28,204 nucleotides of DNA from assembly GCA_045125655.1 (NCBI GenBank), contig JBGVNP010000007.1, positions 1 to 28,204 on the forward strand, in the 5' to 3' direction. Position numbers and translations under genes: made by a program. This DNA is from RGIG4608 sp045125655 (lineage in GTDB: Bacteria; Bacillota; Clostridia; Oscillospirales; CAG-272). Positions 21,818 to 28,204 of the stretch are shown in pieces. The stretch's first letter is position 1. Each line of letters starts with the position of its first letter. A model generated the notes under the pieces. The model was not told the DNA's origin. It worked only from the letters and a program-made list of their open reading frames with translations, and ran no database searches.

Positions 21818-22783
21818 TCAAAGCATCTTGTTAAGGTTTTTGAATACCGCTTCAGCGTCTGCAACGATACCGAGATTTGCAACCTTGAAGATGGGTGCAT
21901 TTTTGTCAGTATTGACTGCAATGATGAATTCGGATTCTTCCATACCTGCAAGGTGCTGAATTGCTCCGCTGATACCGAATGCAAGATATGCCTCGGGACG
22001 AACAGTCTTACCTGTCTGACCAACCTGTCTGTCGTGATCAACGATACCTGTATCAACAAGTGTACGGGATGCAGAAACTGTACCCTTGATCTTAGATGCA
22101 AGCTCATAAGCGTTGTCGATGTTCTTAACACCGCGTCCGCAGGATACGAGAATCTTAGCGTCCTCGATATTTGCCTCTGCCTTTTCTGCCTTAACCTCTT
22201 CGATAACGGTTACTGCAAACTTGCTCTCATCCCAATCGATGCTCTCAAGAACTACGTTGCCGCTTCTTGAAGCGTCTGCTTCGAGCTTCTTCATAACACC
22301 GGGACGAACCGTGCTCATCTGAGGACGGCTATCGGGGCAAATGATAGTTGCGAAAAGGTTGCCGCCAAAGGCAGGTCTTGTCATAAAGAGATTGCCCTCT
22401 TCATCCATCTCAAGCTTTGTGCAGTCCGCCGTAAGACCTGTTTTAAGTCTTGCGGAAAGTCTGGGAGCAAGATCACGTCCGATACTTGTAGCACCGAAAA
22501 GAATTACGTTCGGCTCATACTTTTTAGCAATATGTGTAACTGCCTGAGCATATGGCTCTGTTACAAATTTTTCAAGATTTGCGTGATCAACCACGTAAAC
22601 CTCGTCAGCACCGTGAGCAACAAGCTCAGCTGCCTTGCCCTCAATACCTTTACCGAGGAGCATAGCGCATACCTTGTCATCAGTCTTACTTGCAAGCTCG
22701 CGTGCAACTCCAAGGAGTTCAAGCGCTACGTTCTGAATTTCACCGTCACGCTGTTCGCAAAATACGAAAATATTCTTTGCCAT
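21818..22783 (-). CDS. etfA: Electron transfer flavoprotein alpha subunit
   Basis: 321 residues. The C-terminal FAD domain has the full EtfA signature: SRTLVDTGIVDHDRQVGQTG, then VRPEAYLAFGISG, AIQHLAGM, and VNTDKNAPIFKVANLGIVAD. The N-terminal domain pairs with EtfB. It carries electrons to or from the acyl-CoA dehydrogenase. In anaerobes Bcd/EtfAB complexes can bifurcate electrons from NADH to crotonyl-CoA and ferredoxin. This version has the short N-terminus without a ferredoxin-like domain. It starts 14 bases after etfB, with AAGGAGGTAA. Confidence 0.94.
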   Translation of the reverse strand: MAKNIFVFCEQRDGEIQNVALELLGVARELASKTDDKVCAMLLGKGIEGKAAELVAHGADEVYVVDHANLEKFVTEPYAQAVTHIAKKYEPNVILFGATSIGRDLAPRLSARLKTGLTADCTKLEMDEEGNLFMTRPAFGGNLFATIICPDSRPQMSTVRPGVMKKLEADASRSGNVVLESIDWDESKFAVTVIEEVKAEKAEANIEDAKILVSCGRGVKNIDNAYELASKIKGTVSASRTLVDTGIVDHDRQVGQTGKTVRPEAYLAFGISGAIQHLAGMEESEFIIAVNTDKNAPIFKVANLGIVADAEAVFKNLNKML

Positions 22784-22797
22784 AGCAATTTACCTCC

Positions 22798-23583
22798 TTA
22801 TATAAGATGACGCTCTTTGAGTGCATCCACGATCGCCTTTGCGGCACTTTCGGGATCAAGCTCAAGAGTTTCGATAGTTTTGTCAAACTGCTTTGTAGCA
22901 GTGGATTTAACCTTTGTGGGAGAACCGCCAAGACCGATGTCCTCCTTGTTAAGCTCAAGGTCTGCAAAGGTGATGATACCGATCTCCTTCTCATCCTGTG
23001 CAACAATATCCCAAGCGTTCATATATCTAGGCTTTGCAAGTGTAGAAAGGATGGTGATAAGACACTGTCCCTGAACCTTGAGTGTCTGGTATCTGTCCTC
23101 AAACTCTCTCTTAACGATGAGAGCGTTGCACTCGTTGCAATAATCTATTGCAGCAGCATATGTAATCTGAGGAATGCCAAGATGCTCTGCGATCTGAGGA
23201 CCAACCTGAGCAGTGTCACCGTCGATTGCCTGACGTCCGCAGAATACAACGTCTGCACCGAGCTTCTTAATAGCTGCAGCAATGATGGTAGACGTTGCGA
23301 GTGTATCAGAACCCGCGAAAGCTCTGTCAGTGATGAGGAATGCCTCGTCAGCACCCATAGCAAGTGCCTCACGCAATGCCTTCTCTGCCTGTGTGGGACC
23401 CATTGTGATTACAGTAACGGTCGCACCTGTCTTTTCCTTAAGTGTGAGAGCCGCTTCAATAGCAGTCTTATCATCGGGGTTGATGATACTGGGAACTCCG
23501 TCACGTTTAAGTGTATTGGTTACGGGATCGATCTTGATCTCCGTAGTATTGGGAACCTGTTTAATACAAACTATAATTTTCAT
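22798..23583 (-). CDS. etfB: Electron transfer flavoprotein beta subunit
   Basis: 261 residues. It opens MKIIVCIKQVPNT and shows DGVPSIINPDDKTAIEAAL, MGADEAFLITDRAFAGSDTLATS and GRQAIDGDTAQVGPQIAEHL, the EtfB signatures that in bifurcating Etf contribute to the NADH-oxidising FAD site. It forms the heterodimer with EtfA. It lies 12 bases after the acyl-CoA dehydrogenase. Whether it bifurcates cannot be settled by motif inspection alone, but the anaerobic butyrate-type context favours it. Confidence 0.94.
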   Translation of the reverse strand: MKIIVCIKQVPNTTEIKIDPVTNTLKRDGVPSIINPDDKTAIEAALTLKEKTGATVTVITMGPTQAEKALREALAMGADEAFLITDRAFAGSDTLATSTIIAAAIKKLGADVVFCGRQAIDGDTAQVGPQIAEHLGIPQITYAAAIDYCNECNALIVKREFEDRYQTLKVQGQCLITILSTLAKPRYMNAWDIVAQDEKEIGIITFADLELNKEDIGLGGSPTKVKSTATKQFDKTIETLELDPESAAKAIVDALKERHLI

Positions 23584-23595
23584 ATTCGTTCAACC

Positions 23596-24732
23596 TCACT
23601 TTCTGAGAAGCGCACCGGAGATAACCATTCTCTGAACCTCACTTGTGCCCTCGTAGATTTCGGTGATCTTAGCATCGCGCATCATTCTCTCAACGGGATA
23701 TTCACGTGTATAACCGTAACCGCCGTGGAGCTGAACTGCCTTTGTTGCTACTTCCATAGCTGTTTCTGCCGCATAGAGCTTTGCCTGTGCCGCACAAACT
23801 GATACTGTGGGAAGCTTGTTCTGCTTAGCATCTACCGCAGCATAAACAAGTCCTCTTGCAGCAGCACATCTTGTCGCCATATCTGCAAGCTGGAACTGTG
23901 TATTCTGGAATGCGGAAATGCTTCTGCCGAACTGCTTTCTTGACTTAACGTAAGCAACCGTTGTATCAAGAGCACCCTCAGCAATACCGAGCGCCTGAGT
24001 CGCTATACCGATACGTCCACCGTCAAGAGTCTTCATAGCAATCTTAAATCCCTCGCCTCTCTTACCGAGAAGATTTTCCTTGGGAACCTTTACGTTATCA
24101 AAGATAAGCTCGCAGGTAGATGAACCGCGAATACCCATCTTCTTTTCTTTCTTACCTACCGAGAAGCCCTCAAATGCGGATTCAACGATAAATGCACTCA
24201 TTTCAGGTCCCTTGGGGGTCTTGCCAGTGATGGCAATGATTATGTAAGTGGATGCATAGCCTGCATTCGTAATAAAGATCTTGCTTCCGTTAAGAAGATA
24301 GTGGTCCTCCATTTCAACTGCAACTGTCTGCTGGTTAGCAGCGTCAGTACCTGCATTAGGTTCTGTAAGACCGAAAGCACCGAGCTTTCTGCCGCTTGCG
24401 AGGTCGGGGAGATATTTTCTTCTCTGCTCTTCGTTACCGTATTCAAGAATGGGAGCAACGCAAAGTGAAGTATGCGCTGAAAGGATAACACCAGTTGTAG
24501 CGCAGTGCTTGGAAAGCTCCTCTACAGCTCCGATGTACATACGGTAATCACCGCCTGCGCCCTCGTATTCGCGAGGAACGATAATACCCATAAGTCCCAT
24601 CTTTGCCATTTTTTCAACTGTTTCTGCGGGAAAACGCTCAAGCTCGTCAACCTCCTGCGCGAGGGGTTTAACCTCTGTCTCGGCGAAATCCTTGATCATC
24701 TGCTCAAACAGAATAGATTTGTAATTTGCCAT
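23596..24732 (-). CDS. Short-chain (butyryl-CoA type) acyl-CoA dehydrogenase
   Basis: 378 residues, the usual length. The family signatures GAFGLTEPNAGTDA (about 118-131), the FAD-contact region KIFITNAGYA, and GLDTT-type helix ALDTTVAYVKSRKQFG are present. Catalytic base Glu361 lies in IYEGTSEVQR, the position used by short-chain enzymes (Glu367 of Megasphaera Bcd). QLHGGYGYTREYPVERMMRDAKI is also present (about 334-355). It interconverts butyryl-CoA and crotonyl-CoA with electrons through EtfAB encoded just downstream. AAGGAGGAAACA precedes ATG 24732. Chain length beyond C4 or a branched substrate cannot be excluded. Confidence 0.93.
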   Translation of the reverse strand: MANYKSILFEQMIKDFAETEVKPLAQEVDELERFPAETVEKMAKMGLMGIIVPREYEGAGGDYRMYIGAVEELSKHCATTGVILSAHTSLCVAPILEYGNEEQRRKYLPDLASGRKLGAFGLTEPNAGTDAANQQTVAVEMEDHYLLNGSKIFITNAGYASTYIIIAITGKTPKGPEMSAFIVESAFEGFSVGKKEKKMGIRGSSTCELIFDNVKVPKENLLGKRGEGFKIAMKTLDGGRIGIATQALGIAEGALDTTVAYVKSRKQFGRSISAFQNTQFQLADMATRCAAARGLVYAAVDAKQNKLPTVSVCAAQAKLYAAETAMEVATKAVQLHGGYGYTREYPVERMMRDAKITEIYEGTSEVQRMVISGALLRK

Positions 24733-24784
24733 TGTTTCCTCCTTGAGTGGATGATTACACCCACCCTATTATATAAAATTTTTA

Positions 24785-25192
24785 TTAACCGTTGAATTTA
24801 ACCGTAGCAACACCTGCGACAACTACCTTGCCATCCTGATTGTAGCAAGTAGTGTTGAGCTTAACGATGTGCTTATCCTCGCGAATCTCGGCGATCTCGC
24901 ATTCCGCTGTGATCGTATCTCCAAGGAATACGGGAGCTGTAAACTTAAGCTCCTGTCCAAGATAGATTGTGCCTGGGCCGGGGAGCTTATTTGCAAGAAC
25001 TGCGGAAATAAGACCGGATGTAAGAATACCGTGAACGATTCTTCTACCAAATATTGTGGTTTTAGCATATTCTTCGTCAAGGTGAATAGGGTTTGTGTCA
25101 AGACTTACCTCAGCAAATGCTCTAAGGTCAGCATCGGCAAATGTCTTCTGAATGGACGCCTTCTGTCCTACGTAAAGTTCGTTGAATGTCAT
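24785..25192 (-). CDS. MaoC-like (R)-specific enoyl-CoA hydratase (PhaJ type)
   Basis: 135 residues, the length of single hot-dog PhaJ hydratases. The hydratase-2 motif is complete: Asp32 and His37 in SLDTNPIHLDEEYAK, then FGRRIVHGILTSGL, matching Asp31/His36 of PhaJ. It dehydrates (R)-3-hydroxyacyl-CoA to trans-enoyl-CoA. Together with the (R)-forming SDR this gives a stereochemically consistent pair in place of Hbd and crotonase, neither of which is in the window. It is first in the operon; GGAGGATTAATA precedes ATG 25192, and the operator-like palindrome at 25215-25237 lies in its leader. Confidence 0.9.
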   Translation of the reverse strand: MTFNELYVGQKASIQKTFADADLRAFAEVSLDTNPIHLDEEYAKTTIFGRRIVHGILTSGLISAVLANKLPGPGTIYLGQELKFTAPVFLGDTITAECEIAEIREDKHIVKLNTTCYNQDGKVVVAGVATVKFNG

Positions 25193-25214
25193 ATTATTAA
25201 TCCTCCATTTTCTA

Positions 25215-25237
25215 AAATATGAACATTATTCATATTT
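25215..25237. promoter_or_regulatory. 23-bp palindrome, probable TetR operator
   Basis: AAATATGAA (25215-25223), spacer CATTA, TTCATATTT (25229-25237): perfect 9-bp arms. It sits just downstream of the predicted start site of the minus-strand operon and upstream of the maoC ribosome binding site, where a bound TetR dimer would block transcription. The TetR gene is divergent. Confidence 0.6.
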
Positions 25238-25247
25238 GTTTGATTAT

Positions 25248-25276
25248 ATTATATATAATTTTTAGTTAGTTGTTAA
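25248..25276 (-). promoter_or_regulatory. Sigma-A promoter of the acyl-CoA/Liv operon
   Basis: On the minus strand, TTAACA (25276-25271), 17 bases, TATAAT (25253-25248). The predicted start near 25241 is directly next to the palindrome at 25215-25237. Confidence 0.7.
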
Positions 25277-25348
25277 TATAATACCGAATATTTTTCAATT
25301 AGTTAATATTTTTGGTGAAAAATATACAAAAAATTATTACTTTTACTA

Positions 25349-25377
25349 TTGCAAATAACGATAAAAAATGTTATACT
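25349..25377 (+). promoter_or_regulatory. Sigma-A promoter of the TetR gene
   Basis: TTGCAA (25349-25354), 17 bases, TATACT (25372-25377), about 33 bases before ATG 25410. A second inverted repeat ATATTTTT-GGTG-AAAAATAT (25306-25325) lies upstream of it. That one is low-complexity and may be chance. Confidence 0.65.
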
Positions 25378-25409
25378 ATCCTAAAGTCAACATGCAAAGG
25401 AGGTAATTA

Positions 25410-26027
25410 ATGGAATTATATAACGCAAAAGGTATTAATCTACCCAAAACAAAGCTCGGTTTGGCAAAAATGAACAAATTACTTGATGCCGCCGAGGAAT
25501 TATTCACAACGAACGGCTTTCACGCTACCTCTATTTCAGACGTCTGCAAAAAAGCACAGACAGCAGTAGGCACATTCTATATATATTTCAACTCCAAAAC
25601 CGACGTATATAGATACATTATGTGGAAGTATCAACGCCGGATAAAACAGCTCCTTGCAGAAAGCATAAAGGATTGCAAAACCCGTTATGAAATGGAGCGA
25701 GAGGGTATAAAATGCTTTATCAAGTTTGCAGTGGAAACGCCCAACATATATAATATAATTTGGGGTTCCCTTTCAATCGATCAGAAGCTCTTCAACGACT
25801 ACTATATGAGCTTTGCGGAAAGTTATGCAAGAGCGCTCAGAAAAAGCTCTGATGAGCTTGACATTATCAATCCCACAACAGTTGCATATATGCTAATGGG
25901 TATATCAAATTTCGTTGGTATTCATGCAATATTTGAAGGTATGAGCGATTCCGACATCGATGCTCTTCTCGACCAAACCATCATGCCCGCACTCAAAAAC
26001 GGAATTTTTAAAAATTGTGAAAAATAA
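25410..26027 (+). CDS. TetR/AcrR-family transcriptional regulator
   Basis: 205 residues. The N-terminal DNA-binding domain spans about 18-70: LDAAEELFTTNGFHATSISD, then VCKKAQTAVGTFYIYFNSKTDVYRYIM, the standard TetR helix-turn-helix with the YxYF-x-SK motif. The C-terminal domain (about 75-205) is helical and ligand-binding, and resembles regulators of acyl-CoA metabolism in general layout. AAAGGAGG precedes ATG 25410. It is transcribed divergently from the beta-oxidation-like operon with a palindrome in the shared region, so it most likely represses that operon and is released by an acyl-CoA or the imported substrate. Monocistronic, with its own terminator. Confidence 0.93.
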   Translation: MELYNAKGINLPKTKLGLAKMNKLLDAAEELFTTNGFHATSISDVCKKAQTAVGTFYIYFNSKTDVYRYIMWKYQRRIKQLLAESIKDCKTRYEMEREGIKCFIKFAVETPNIYNIIWGSLSIDQKLFNDYYMSFAESYARALRKSSDELDIINPTTVAYMLMGISNFVGIHAIFEGMSDSDIDALLDQTIMPALKNGIFKNCEK

Positions 26028-26032
26028 ACAAA

Positions 26033-26061
26033 AATCGGGGGGATTTTTCATTCTCCCGATT
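26033..26061 (+). terminator. Intrinsic terminator after the TetR gene
   Basis: An 11-bp stem with two G-U pairs (26033-26043 with 26051-26061, core AATCGGG/CCCGATT) is followed by a run of T to 26069. Confidence 0.88.
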
Positions 26062-26108
26062 ATTTTTTTGTTTTATATGTAAAATTAACAAAGCGCAAAT
26101 GTTTTTTC

Positions 26109-26137
26109 TTGACTTTTAGTGCATTTTATGATAAAAT
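26109..26137 (+). promoter_or_regulatory. Promoter of the riboswitch-kinase transcript
   Basis: TTGACT (26109-26114), 17 bases, TAAAAT (26132-26137) with an extended -10 TG at 26129-26130. The start near 26144 places the aptamer at the very 5' end of the transcript. Confidence 0.72.
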
Positions 26138-26154
26138 TCAAGAGCATCAAAAAA

Positions 26155-26212
26155 GGTATAAATCTGCAATATGGGAAGATGTTTCTACAGCCACCGATAA
26201 TGGTTGACTACC
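26155..26212 (+). ncRNA. Purine riboswitch aptamer (guanine type)
   Basis: The sequence folds position by position like the B. subtilis xpt aptamer. P1 is GGTA (26155-26158) with TACC (26209-26212), topped by the conserved A-U and U-A pairs. J1/2 is TAA. P2 is 26162-26167 with 26175-26180. L2 is AATATGG (26168-26174). J2/3 is exactly GTTTCTAC (26181-26188). P3 is 26189-26193 with 26201-26205. L3 is CCGATAA (26194-26200), whose CC can pair with the GG of L2 in the loop-loop contact. The specificity nucleotide equivalent to position 74 is C (26208), indicating guanine or hypoxanthine and not adenine. P1 is short (4 bp). No computed covariance score is available. Confidence 0.88.
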
Positions 26213-26233
26213 GCAAAAGTAGTCGCCTTTTTT
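26202..26233 (+). terminator. Riboswitch expression platform: terminator overlapping P1
   Basis: GACTAC (26206-26211) pairs with GTAGTC (26219-26224), extended by T-G and GG/CC pairs, loop CGCAAAA, then TTTTTT (26228-26233). The 5' arm includes J3/1 and three bases of P1, so forming the ligand-stabilised P1 blocks the terminator. This predicts an ON switch. Confidence 0.82.
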
Positions 26234-26295
26234 GTCTAAATCAGCATATAAATCTTATTTATACAATATAATTAATGACCGAAAGGAGATAATCT

Positions 26296-27996
26296 ATGAA
26301 ATTATATATTGATAATCATACAGTCGAGCCCAAGCCCGACCAATCCTTATTTGATATAGTGAAAGAGCTTGGACTTATACAGGGCAAGCTCTCAAGCGAC
26401 CCCATGGTTGCAAAGATAGCGGGTCGTGTTTTTACACTTAACTACGTTCCCGTGCGTTCCAAGGATTTAAATCCCGATAGAGAAACAATAAGAAAAGCAA
26501 TGGAAGCATCGGGCGGCAAGATTCGTCTATTCACGTATCTCGATCCCGAAGGACGCGAGGCATACGTAAGAACGGCGCAGTTCATAATTTTCCTTGCATT
26601 TAGCAGACTCTATCCCAATGCAACGGCTAAAATGAGCTGTACACTTGGAAATTCGATCTATTTCAACGTAAGCGGTACCGATGATTTTTCAGCGGACGAC
26701 CTTGCAAACGAGGTACACAAAATAGTGGAGCAGGATATTCCCCTCCTCCGCCGCAGAATACCCATCAATGATGCGATAGAGCGCTATAAGAGTGCGGGAA
26801 ACTCAGACAAAACACGTCTGCTCAAATATCGTGGCAAGGATTATTTTACCGTATATGAGCACGAGAATTACGCCGATTATTTCTACGGCGAAATGGCTCC
26901 GTCAACCTCATTCCTTCGCTCGTGGAGCATAGTTGACGCCAAAAACGGATTTATCTTTGTTCTTCCCGACTCGAAAAATCCCGATAGAGTTTCCATTTAC
27001 AAAGAAATGCCCAACTTCTTCAACGTTTATTCCGAGGGTGAAAAATGGAGTGAGCTTATGGGATGCGAAACACTTGCAGACCTCAACGAGCTTACCGAAA
27101 GTGGTAAGATTCGCGAGCTTATAAGAGTAAACGAGGCACTTCACGAAAAGAAATTCTCACAGATCGCAGATATGGTTTGCGAGCGCGGTGCAAAGGCGGT
27201 AATGCTTGCAGGTCCAAGCTCATCGGGTAAAACGACGAGCGCAAACCGACTTGCAACTCAGCTCCGTGTTCACGGCAAAGCGCCTATACTTATGAGTCTT
27301 GACGACTACTATATCGATCGCGATAAGATCGCTCCCGGTTCCGACGGAAAAATAGACCTTGAGCATATCAACACAATCGACACCGAGCTTTTCGGAAAGC
27401 ACCTCAAGGAGCTTTTTGAGGGCAAAGAGGTTGAAATTCCTACATTCAGCTTCAAGCTCGGCAAGAGAGTTTGGACGGGTCACGAGATGCAACTCAAGGA
27501 AAACTCGGTTATCATTGTCGAGGGTATTCACGGTCTTAATCCCACACTGGTACCAAGCGATCTTGATCCAAAGCTCGTATTCAGAGTTTACGTGAGTCCG
27601 CTTCTCCCCCTCAACTTTGACTATCACAACAGAATCCCCACCTCCACCTTGCGACTTCTTCGCAGAACGGTTCGCGATTTCGAAGGACGCGGTGCAAGTG
27701 TCCAAAGAACACTTGATATGTGGGATTCCGTAAGACGCGGAGAGGAAAGATGGATCTTCCCCTATCAAGAAAATGCCGACGTTATCTTCAATAGCTCGAC
27801 TCTTTATGAGCTTGCAGTTATTAAGAAATACATCTATCCCCTTCTCGTTCAGGTCGATCCAAGCGATAATTGCTATGAGCAAGTGCGCGCAATGGTTGGA
27901 CTCCTCAATTATGTCCGCGAAGCAGACGTTGAGGACGAGATCCCCCCCACAAGTATCGTGAGAGAATTTATCGGCGGAAATAGCTTTTACAGATAA
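26296..27996 (+). CDS. Nucleoside kinase (uridine kinase-like) with N-terminal TGS/ThrRS-like domains
   Basis: 566 residues from ATG 26296, with GAAAGGAGA upstream. Residues 1-60 look like a TGS domain (MKLYIDNHTVEPKPDQSLFDIV). About 60-200 resemble the threonyl-tRNA-synthetase editing-type second domain (HKIVEQDIPLLRRRI, then DYFYGEM and PSTSFL). From about 285 a P-loop kinase of the phosphoribulokinase/uridine kinase family follows: Walker A GPSSSGKT (306-313), SLDDYYIDRDKIAP, HINTIDTELFGKHL and IIVEGIHGLNP. It is predicted to phosphorylate a nucleoside, usually called uridine kinase by homology. Control by a guanine-type riboswitch suggests a role in purine salvage, or balance of pyrimidine against purine pools. 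The editing-like domain has no established job here. Monocistronic. Confidence 0.88.
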   Translation: MKLYIDNHTVEPKPDQSLFDIVKELGLIQGKLSSDPMVAKIAGRVFTLNYVPVRSKDLNPDRETIRKAMEASGGKIRLFTYLDPEGREAYVRTAQFIIFLAFSRLYPNATAKMSCTLGNSIYFNVSGTDDFSADDLANEVHKIVEQDIPLLRRRIPINDAIERYKSAGNSDKTRLLKYRGKDYFTVYEHENYADYFYGEMAPSTSFLRSWSIVDAKNGFIFVLPDSKNPDRVSIYKEMPNFFNVYSEGEKWSELMGCETLADLNELTESGKIRELIRVNEALHEKKFSQIADMVCERGAKAVMLAGPSSSGKTTSANRLATQLRVHGKAPILMSLDDYYIDRDKIAPGSDGKIDLEHINTIDTELFGKHLKELFEGKEVEIPTFSFKLGKRVWTGHEMQLKENSVIIVEGIHGLNPTLVPSDLDPKLVFRVYVSPLLPLNFDYHNRIPTSTLRLLRRTVRDFEGRGASVQRTLDMWDSVRRGEERWIFPYQENADVIFNSSTLYELAVIKKYIYPLLVQVDPSDNCYEQVRAMVGLLNYVREADVEDEIPPTSIVREFIGGNSFYR

Positions 27997-28007
27997 TCAG
28001 GTTTATC

Positions 28008-28039
28008 AATGCCCTTGGAAAGTTTTTTCCAAGGGCATT
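28008..28039 (+). terminator. Intrinsic terminator after the nucleoside kinase
   Basis: A 14-bp perfect stem (28008-28021 with 28026-28039, core ATGCCCTTGGAA) has a 4-base loop and a T-rich tail. It begins 11 bases after the stop codon. Confidence 0.92.
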
Positions 28040-28109
28040 TTTATAGTTAAATTGTGATTTATCGGTGAGATAATTTTAGCAGGTTGTTAGCACCTGCGTT
28101 GTTTCAGCG

Positions 28110-28185
28110 TGTCATCCTGAGCGGAGCGAAGTTTTGCGAGGGAGCTTTAGCGAGCCGAGTAAAACCTGCACTTGTGCAGGGATCT
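28110..28185 (+). repeat. Degenerate dispersed repeat of the TGTCATCCTGAGCG...GGATCT type
   Basis: TGTCATCCTGAGCGGAGCGA continues with AG (28110-28131). After an inserted, hairpin-containing stretch (GAGCTTTAGCGAGCC, then CCTGCACTTGTGCAGG) the element ends in GGATCT (28180-28185). Elements with this head and tail are common, dispersed intergenic repeats in many bacterial genomes. It is non-coding, and another hairpin (GCAGGT/ACCTGC at 28080-28097) precedes it. The full extent may pass the window edge. Confidence 0.6.
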
Positions 28186-28204
28186 ATAATGGAGTTAGCA
28201 CTAC

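Noticed and set aside
22807..23802. 331-residue plus-strand open frame rich in Cys and Ser
   Set aside because: It lies antisense to etfB and the acyl-CoA dehydrogenase, both of which are full-length and motif-complete. It has no ribosome binding site; its composition is the usual mirror of codon-biased genes.
26155..26212. Adenine or other riboswitch class for the kinase leader
   Set aside because: The specificity position is C, not U, and the J2/3 core is exactly the guanine form. 2'-deoxyguanosine variants change J2/3, which is intact here.
1..28204. CRISPR array, tRNA/rRNA, integrase or transposase
   Set aside because: No regularly spaced direct repeats, no tRNA-like cloverleaf in the gaps and no recombinase motifs were found by eye.

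Overview
The window looks like the chromosome of an anaerobic, spore-forming Clostridia-type Firmicute. The grounds are low-to-moderate G+C, strong AGGAGG-type ribosome binding sites, near-consensus sigma-A promoters, a DUF3794+LysM protein of the spore-envelope type, butyryl-CoA-dehydrogenase-type enzymes with EtfAB, and a FucO-type iron alcohol dehydrogenase. No tRNA, rRNA, CRISPR array, transposase or phage gene was seen.

Region 1 (1-4617) is a sugar locus. On the minus strand, from a promoter at 2191-2219, run a PIG-L/LmbE deacetylase, a NagB-like deaminase/isomerase, an abruptly truncated PfkB kinase fused out of frame to the C-terminal tail of a GH1 beta-glucosidase (a deletion scar or assembly join), and the start of a sn-glycerol-1-phosphate dehydrogenase. 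A divergent AraC regulator appears to be leaderless. It is followed by fucO (lactaldehyde reductase) behind a perfect TTGACA-17-TATAAT promoter.

Region 2 (4798-9184) holds lgt with a SHOCT-like C-terminal extension, a 21-residue hydrophobic peptide translationally coupled to an 88-residue protein with 16 cysteines and no K/R/H (again behind a perfect promoter), the DUF3794/LysM spore protein, a membrane protein whose N-terminus is cut off by an in-frame amber codon, and an inverted pair of intergenic repeat units.

Region 3 (9189-25409) is the centre of interest: fifteen to sixteen co-directional minus-strand genes. In transcription order they encode a MaoC/PhaJ-type hydratase, acyl-CoA dehydrogenase, EtfB, EtfA, thiolase, a FabG/PhaB-type SDR, a KAS III-like enzyme with an apparent Cys-His-His active site, LivH-M-G-F-J (LivG carries a ~210-residue coiled-coil-like N-terminal extension), an AbfT-type CoA-transferase, two alpha/beta hydrolases and CoaX. 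A divergent TetR regulator sits at the head, with a 23-bp palindrome just downstream of the operon promoter. Read together, thiolase, SDR, MaoC hydratase, Acd/EtfAB and CoA-transferase form a complete C4 reverse beta-oxidation (butyrate) route, but through (R)-3-hydroxyacyl-CoA instead of the usual Hbd/crotonase (S) route. The route is joined to a Liv-type importer and a CoA-biosynthesis gene. It could equally run as degradation of an imported acid. The direction and substrate are inference.

Region 4 (26028-28204) has a purine (guanine-type, C74) riboswitch whose P1 overlaps an intrinsic terminator, so ligand should turn expression on. It controls a TGS/ThrRS-like-domain nucleoside kinase. 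The window ends in a degenerate copy of a dispersed TGTCATCCTGAGCGGAGCGAAG-type repeat.
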